From Ephemerocybe angulata (lineage: Eukaryota > Basidiomycota > Agaricomycetes > Agaricales > Psathyrellaceae): 64,000 bases of DNA. The translations under genes and the position numbers were made by a program. The DNA is taken from the NCBI GenBank assembly GCA_013368325.1, contig JAACJK010000013.1, positions 62,001 to 126,000 on the forward strand, read 5' to 3'. Shown here one piece after another: positions 58,474-64,000 of this stretch (positions within the stretch are counted from its first letter, which is position 1; every line of letters starts with the position of its first letter). The notes under the pieces were generated by a model, which was not told the DNA's origin, searched no databases, and saw nothing but the letters and a program-made list of their open reading frames with translations.

Positions 58474-59497
58474 AGGGCGCCCGCCGATGGGTTGTCTGTT
58501 TCGTTAGGACCATGTGTCCGTTTGTCTGCGTCTATGCGCTGAGTTGGGGAGCCAGGTCGGTGGGCATGTATCATCGTGTCGGAATCGACTGTGGGCTCTA
58601 CCCCGAGCGTGTTCGTTCGTTCGTCTTTTCGACGACGCAAAATGTCTGTCTCTTGTTGGTCTGGATTACCATATCTCCTCCCTGCTCATATTTTCCTCGT
58701 CTTTCATCGATCGTCATCTGTATCCATATGTTTTCTCTTTTTCGTCTCTGCTCTCGCCTATTTATTGTACCGTCTATTCTATGGTCTCTTTTCGTCTTGG
58801 TCATCTTATTATAGTCTACCTCCTCTCTATTCTTTTTCTTTTCTTCATCTCGCCTGCATATTTTCTTTTTTTTTAGTACCAGAGGACTTTTTTTCTTTTC
58901 ATTCTTCATTCCTTTCTTCGCTTCGCTTCTCGACAGGCAGCGGCGCCCATCTCTTCTTCTTGGTACGTCCACGCATACCACTAGCACTTACTTCTTTGGA
59001 TTCTTTCCGCCTCGCGAGGGCCTCGGCTGCGCGCTCTGTTTTCTGACTCCTTTGCACGGTGTATTATGCATGCATGAGGTGGCTGCTCCCCGAGAGGGTT
59101 TGAGCAGTAGCCGCGTGGGTGTGCGCACGGGTGCGAGGGGTTGGGCGGGGCGTGCGAGGGGCGCGAGGGGTGGGGGGGGTCTGGGGGTGTGTGTTTTTGG
59201 GGTGTTGTGGGGGGCTGGGGGGTGGCTGGGTGTTGCTGTGGGTGTGGGTTGGCTGGCGAGTCGATGGGGTTTGGGTTGGGGTTTTAGAGTAGATTTATTT
59301 CTTGGGTTGAATTGAATTTGGGTTACTCTGGGAACATCTATGCGTGAACCTGAGTGTGTGATTCCAAAGCGCGTTTGCTCTGGAATATGGAGAGTTCAGT
59401 GCCCCAAGATTCAATCGCAAGGCTTGCTAAGGAACTGCCGGGATTTCGCTTCCTATACGCGCAGCGGCACGAGTGCGGAGGGGTGATCATTGCAAGG

Positions 59498-59507
59498 TTA
59501 AGCGCCC
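59498..59507 (+). promoter_or_regulatory. TTAAGCGCCC decamer
   Basis: Exact copy inside the first repeat unit. Confidence 0.3.
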
Positions 59508-59972
59508 ACCGATCCACAGCAGCCGAATCGCGCCTTCTAGATCGATCATTGAATGAATGCAGCGTCGAATTCGGAGTGAGGCGTGTATGCACGGAATTTG
59601 TGAAAATGATAAGACCTCGTTGTACTTGGCTGTTTTCTTAGTGCTTGTAGTTTGGGATGTTCCAAGAATGTTCAGGATCATCGGTGTGAGTGTGCTGCGG
59701 ACGGCACGAGCGAAGGGTTGGGCGGTGCGTGCGAGGGGCTTTTTCGGGGCGTTTTTCTGTGGTTTGGGGGTAGCTGGGTTGAATTGATTTTGGTTACTCT
59801 GGGAATTTGTGCGTGGGTGAGTGTGTGATTGAGTTTCTTGGAAGCGAAGAGCCTCGGCAAATCGAAGTAACGCTCATCGGTTTGGGAGACTGCTGAAGAC
59901 TCGTTAAGAATTGGAGGGATTGCTACCGGCACAACTTCGGAGTGGCACGGGGCGCGGAGGGGTGTTGCAAAA

Positions 59973-59982
59973 TTAAGCGCCC
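59973..59982 (+). promoter_or_regulatory. TTAAGCGCCC decamer
   Basis: Exact copy inside the second repeat unit, conserved although the surrounding sequence has diverged. Confidence 0.35.
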
Positions 59983-60882
59983 ATCGATAGTCCTGCAGCT
60001 GAGCCTGGGTTCCTGCCCTCTGGATTGTGGGACGTTGCATAATCGCAGTGGTGAATTGGAAGCGGTGTGTGTACTCGATATGAGCTCTGCGAAGCTTGTA
60101 CGGTTTGCCATGACCATGCACCTCTGGCGCCGCTCCATTCTGCCTCCACTATGAGACCCATACATGGTGAATTTCGCCGGGTGCTCACCGGGTTGTCCTG
60201 GGCGTTTACTGGCTAAAATGGAGGCACGCCAGGTGTTAATTGATGGGTGGTGAGCTGAGCTGAGCCTACGCAGGGCTGTGTCCTTGAGGGTTTTGTGACG
60301 TTATTATAAGCAGGCGAGCGCTTTGGTGCGTCGTAGATGACTTGACAGGTGGTAGGGACTGGCGCTTATTTTGAGTTCGATTGAGGCGATTGCATTTGCT
60401 GTTGATACTCCAAAATGCAGTTTGCCGCTATTGTTGCTTGGACTGTGGTGTGAGGCGAGCGCATTTACTTGTGTGCCTTGTGTGCTTGTCGTTTGGGACG
60501 CTCAGGATGGCACGCTGCACGGATGTGTGGAAAATAAGTTGATCTCCCACTTCTTTTATTCTCACCGGACCCGCTTTATGTATCTCTAAATACTGTAATG
60601 ACTACATGCACACCATCGCCGCGTTTCCTCGAGGCCTTTTAGATTTTTGTGCCAAGGTCTAATTGTGGTGCAGTGGACTTGCAGTGGGCTGCCAGGCGCA
60701 CCTGCGTATGTATATGGGTGCGATCGCGCAAACATAAATTCGAATTCGGCTTTGGCTTAGAGCAGAGCGCCTTAAATGCCACTGAGTATATGTAGTCCAG
60801 CTTCAGAGCAGCTGGCCGAGTAATCTCTTCGGATATCGATCTTCTCCACATCTCCTACTACAAGTCGACATACAGCAACAGC

Positions 60883-61854
60883 ATGACAACCGAGCCTATC
60901 CCATCCCCTGAAGCTACCACCCAGAACGAGGCTGGGATCGAGGTCACCGAGCCCGGTGAGGAATATAAAGCTCAGCAGCCAGTTTTTCTCGACCGCAGCT
61001 GGCTGCAGGCTTACCTCACTGAGACGGAAACACACCTCACTGCGACGGAAGCCCACCTCACTAAGACGGAAACCCACCTCGCTGAGAGGCAAACCCACCT
61101 CGCAGAGCTGCAGAGCTCCCTAGATAAGACGAAGAGGTCCCTAGATAAGACGAAGGGGGCCCTAGATGAGACGAAGAAGTCCCTAGCTGGGACGAAGAGC
61201 TTTCTAGCTGAGGTGCGGAGCTACCTTATCGGCGACGTACAGAGGTGCCGTGCCGAGCACCAGGAGTGCCACCGTAATATCGTCCAGCGTGTCTCTGCAG
61301 GAGGAAGCGAAATTTCTCTGCGCCCACCCTCTTCGATTCCTCCGCTCCCGATTCCTCCGGCATCTATGGGTGGTAGGCAATCCTATCGAATTTCTGGTAA
61401 GTGTCCCTTTCGTGGCTTCCAATTTACTTGGCTTCTCTGACGCAAATCCTGACGAATTTGGCATTCGTCCTCATCAGGTCTAGCGAACACCGGAAGGCAG
61501 TTTTCCGCGGGACTCCCAAGGCGGATGCCCCACTCGTATGGTCCCCCACCTGGCTTCAACAGGCGACACCAAGATTACGAACGTGAGGGTGAGATCTGTC
61601 ACGGCTTATCCCAAGGCGAATGCTTAGCGCTTAACTGTTGCGATACAGATCCGACTGGTTCTAATTTCCCGCAAGCTGGCTACTCTCCGGGACCCGCCAG
61701 TCCGCCCGGCATGCAGTTGCCTCAAGGCGCAAGCGACTTCACTCCAGCCGCCTTTGCTAGTATGTTTTCCATCAACGCGAACTCTTCTATTAGCTCCGAC
61801 GGGAGGATGTACAGCGTCGTGCGCGATGGGCAGGAAGGTTCTAGTGCAGATTAG
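60883..61854 (+). CDS. Heptad-repeat coiled-coil protein, unknown function
   Basis: The first exon (from 60883) encodes MTTEPIPSPEATT, a Trp-containing lead (FLDRSWLQAYL), then ten uninterrupted seven-residue repeats with Leu in every seventh place (for example TETETHL, TATEAHL, DKTKRSL, DETKKSL). A His/Cys-containing segment and a Pro-rich linker follow. An intron near 61396-61479 (GTAAGT...CATCAG) leads to a second part with GPPPGFNRRHQDYE and a Ser/Gly/Pro-rich end. A further 60-nt GT-AG segment (from about 61587) is in frame and may also be spliced. The leucine spacing predicts an extended parallel coiled coil. Charge changes from acidic to basic along the array. No family is recognised. 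Confidence 0.65.
61015..61224 (+). repeat. Coding minisatellite, ten 21-bp units
   Basis: Ten consecutive 21-bp units each begin CTC or CTA (Leu). The first five and last five units form two sub-families (CTCACTGAGACGGAAAC-like and CTAGATAAGACGAAG-like), indicating stepwise expansion. Confidence 0.9.
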
Positions 61855-61956
61855 CTAGACTTATTCCGAAGGGGCGACTTCCTCCCCGTCCCTCTTCCCT
61901 CTTCCCATTTTGTAATTTATTCTAATTTATAGCTCATCTATACTTGCTTGTCAATG

Positions 61957-61966
61957 CTAAGCGCCC
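61957..61966 (+). promoter_or_regulatory. TAAGCGCC motif (C variant of the decamer)
   Basis: Differs from the recurrent decamer only in the first base. Confidence 0.25.
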
Positions 61967-62119
61967 ACTAGCATACTCGGCATCAGCAATCCTTCCTCGT
62001 GCTGCCAGGCCTCGATAGTGACCTTTAGTTTACATTTCTCGGTCACAGGCTTGCGTGGAGTGAGTGGGAGCTAATGATGCGATCCCTATCCGGAGTCCAT
62101 AACTCTCCACTACTAGTCA

Positions 62120-62129
62120 TTAAGCGCCC
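62120..62129 (+). promoter_or_regulatory. TTAAGCGCCC decamer
   Basis: Exact copy between convergent 3' ends, which argues against a purely promoter role. Confidence 0.3.
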
Positions 62130-62292
62130 GGCTGGTGTCCGGGCCCTGGACTTCATCTTACACGCCATTGGGCTCATCCTGGATGAGCTCTCCCAACTTC
62201 CAAGGTATGGACCGGTACATTTGATTGAGGGTGGTAATCATACCAGCTGACTAAATCGCTCAAGAGTAGACAAGGGTTGCAAACTTCTGGGT

Positions 62293-63573
62293 CTAGGCTG
62301 TCTCCTGTGGGCGAACAACCAACTTGACCCCAGAAACCTTCCCATCTTCCATCCTCTTCAGCCCATCGACAACACCATTGAGGCCTCCGGGAAGGACATC
62401 GACACGGTTGGGCTACACAAAGACAATTAGAATGTAGTATGGCAGACACCGACTATCACTAACCTTGATGTCCCCATTTTCCAACCATCCCTCGACATGC
62501 GGCCATGCTTGTCTCAATAGCTGTACATTCTCCGGGAGAACCTTCATAGATATGACAAGAGAGAATCTCTTGTTCTCCTTGGGTGTCCTCTCCACGAGCT
62601 TTGGTTCGGGAACCAGAACTATCGCAAGATGCCCTTCGGGTGCTAAGAGGTCCAGGTTGCGATCCTGCGGCTCTGAGATGGCGTCGTAAATCGCTTTGAT
62701 CGGTAGGTCCGTAATCGACTGAATCCACTCCGTCGTCAAGGACTCGTTGCGGTCGAGAACGTGGGTCGCGCCGAGCGACTTGAGATACTCCTCGTGCTTT
62801 AAGGACGAGGTGGTGATGATGGGGCTGAAGCCTGAGAGCTTAGCAAGCTGAATAACTGGTAATAGGTTAGACCTTTCCACTCATCACGGCGTCTGGCGAG
62901 AGTCTTTCTGACCGAATTGCCCTACAGACGATGACCCTCCAATAATGACGAGGGGTACACCTGCATATTTGCCTTTCCCGGCTTCTGTGACTGGGGGTTC
63001 GAAACCCAGGCCGCGGGGGTAGGCGTTGTATAAGCCAACGTAAGCTGTAGTAAACCCTTTCGGAACAGATGCAGCTTCTTCGTAGGAGATCTTGGAAGGA
63101 ATCTATACAGGGAGAGTAAGATACAGAGGTATCGCCCCTATTGGAGGAATAGCTAGTAACCTTCGCAAGAGTCAGAATATCAGCGGTTGTGTACTCTTGA
63201 AACCCGTTATGCTCGTTTTGATTCGGGACACCTTCGAAGAACCTGGTGGCAGTATTCTTAGCTATCATAACAGGTCTCATGAAAAGCGATGGACTTACAC
63301 CCTATCACCTATCGCCAAATTAGAGACGCCCTCCCCGAGCTCTACCACCTCGCCTGCAACGTCCTGTCCGAGAACAGAGGGGTATATGTCAACTAAACTG
63401 CCGTACGTTTCTGTCTTCTGAACTTTCCAGTCAACAGGGTTGAGCGCAGCAGCATAGATTTTGACGAGAACTTCGCCTTTCTTCGGCTTTGGGACAGGGA
63501 AAGAGGGGGTCACGGCGAAGTTTCCGAACTTCTTCTCGAGTATGAGAGCTTTCTGGATAGTCAATGGGGACAT
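62293..63573 (-). CDS. Medium-chain dehydrogenase/reductase (quinone or enoyl reductase type)
   Basis: Predicted NAD(P)H-dependent oxidoreductase of the zinc-independent MDR group. The N-terminal GroES-like domain has GEVLVKIYAAALNPVDWK and YPSVLGQDVAGEVVELGEG. Later exons give NGFQEYTTA, SYEEAASVPKGFTTAY and the dinucleotide-binding VIIGGSSSVGQ, then IQLAKLSGF, YLKSLGATHVLDR and the C-terminal PGGLNGVVDGLKRMEDGKVSGVKLVV. At least five exons are needed. The catalytic-zinc ligands of classical alcohol dehydrogenases are absent. It resembles the ToxD/zeta-crystallin-like reductases common in fungi; substrate unknown. The final intron lies at about 62413-62461. Confidence 0.88.
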
Positions 63574-64000
63574 TGCAGTGGGTCTGATTTATAGATATAT
63601 GTTGTTTTTCTCCCCCAATTTATAGCCTCGAGTTCCCGCAGTTGATTGAGCGCTGAGCGCTGATCGAACTCCCACATATGGTTTATAATTGCAGGTTGCG
63701 CCATCGTCGTGGTCAAAGCAGAACCGCGGCGGAACTCGATCCGGAACTGGCATCAGAACCGGAGGTTTGACCCCCCTAATGTGTAGAGGTATGTACATCT
63801 TCCGTATATCTGTCAGCATCGTATTACCAATGCCAGTTCAAGGTGCCGTACCGACGCAACTTACCTTGTAGCGAGGCAGTATTCCAGAGGCCCATCTCTG
63901 TAAGCACTTGCTGCGGCCCGTTTGAGGAAGGGAAAAAATCTCGATGTAAGCGTTCAACGAGCGCTCAATAGATCCTGATTCCTGGGGCTTGTGCCGTGTC
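63574..64000. other. Upstream region of the dehydrogenase gene, window end
   Basis: A TATA-like ATATATC/TTATAGATATATG stretch near 63588-63602 lies just upstream of the dehydrogenase start. No other gene can be supported before the window ends. Confidence 0.45.

Larger units (their letters stand above)
59119..60000. repeat. Degenerate tandem repeats, period about 480 bp
   Basis: Three landmark blocks recur: GGGTTGGGCGG with GTGCGAGGGG (59138 and 59719), TTGGTTACTCTGGGAA-like (59318 and 59789), and GCGGAGGGGTG followed by TTAAGCGCCCA (59475-59508 and 59953-59983). The spacing is about 475-580 bp, and similarity between blocks is patchy. Confidence 0.7.
58474..60882. other. HAC1 3' region and repeat-rich intergenic DNA
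   Basis: 58600-58930 is strongly pyrimidine-rich on the plus strand. 59100-59300 is G-rich, and 59119-60000 carries degenerate tandem repeats. ATAAGCGCC in reverse occurs near 60362. Open frames in this stretch are artefacts of biased composition. Confidence 0.5.
61855..62292. other. Convergent intergenic region with two decamer motifs
   Basis: CTAAGCGCCC lies at 61957-61966 and TTAAGCGCCC at 62120-62129, between the 3' ends of two convergent genes. No gene is seen. Confidence 0.5.

Noticed and set aside
58598..58987. Lys/Arg/Glu-rich minus-strand frame past HAC1
   Set aside because: Produced by the pyrimidine-rich 3' region; no domain and no splice partner.

Overview
The window is nuclear DNA of a filamentous basidiomycete, most likely an agaricomycete (mushroom-type) fungus. 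The genes are split by many 45-75 bp GT-AG introns, intergenic regions are compact, and there is a farnesylation-type mating pheromone precursor, a glyoxal-oxidase-type copper radical oxidase, a DUF2235 hydrolase and several gene families typical of this group. No rDNA, organellar or bacterial segment was seen. Gene models were assembled by hand from splice sites and reading frame.

Layout. 1-1762: 3' part of the SAGA adaptor ADA2 (+). 2482-10960: three paralogous seven-helix cAMP-receptor-like GPCR genes (-), with an F-box-type gene between the first two. The first two receptors lie in a recent segmental duplication, and the F-box gene is missing from one copy. 12529-15040: secreted copper radical oxidase with a 6-nt microexon. 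15815-17205: atypical protein kinase. 17936-18007: tRNA-His(GTG). 18639-22904: giant coiled-coil protein. 23226-26769: secreted GH92 mannosidase (-). 27948-29305: two head-to-tail copies of a 668-bp inverted-repeat element inside one 8-bp target duplication. 30099-30236: mating pheromone precursor. 31129-31824: peptidyl-tRNA hydrolase (-). 32705-34683: PAQR/IZH membrane protein. 35959-38174: membrane protein fused to a caspase-like domain that lacks its catalytic His and Cys. 38507-39181: proline-rich protein (-). 40908-44167: probable seven-helix protein with a very long disordered tail (-). 44168-49191: largely featureless. 49192-50307: secreted PA-like protein (-). 51050-52985: DUF2235 hydrolase. 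53309-54708: Cbp3-type bc1 assembly chaperone. 56741-58473: HAC1/XBP1-type bZIP factor whose activation domain lies in another frame, the signature of regulated splicing. 59100-60000: degenerate G-rich tandem repeats. 60883-61854: protein built on ten 21-bp heptad repeats. 62293-63573: medium-chain dehydrogenase (-).

How it fits together. Much of the recognisable content concerns sensing and signalling: three GPCR paralogues, an orphan seven-helix protein, a pheromone precursor, an atypical kinase, a PAQR protein and the unfolded-protein-response factor. Secreted oxidase and glycosidase genes and housekeeping mitochondrial and chromatin genes are interspersed. The strongest unexplained signal is a decamer, TTAAGCGCCC, present nine times exactly (core TAAGCGCC at least 14 times), in noncoding DNA, including upstream of both duplicated receptor genes.
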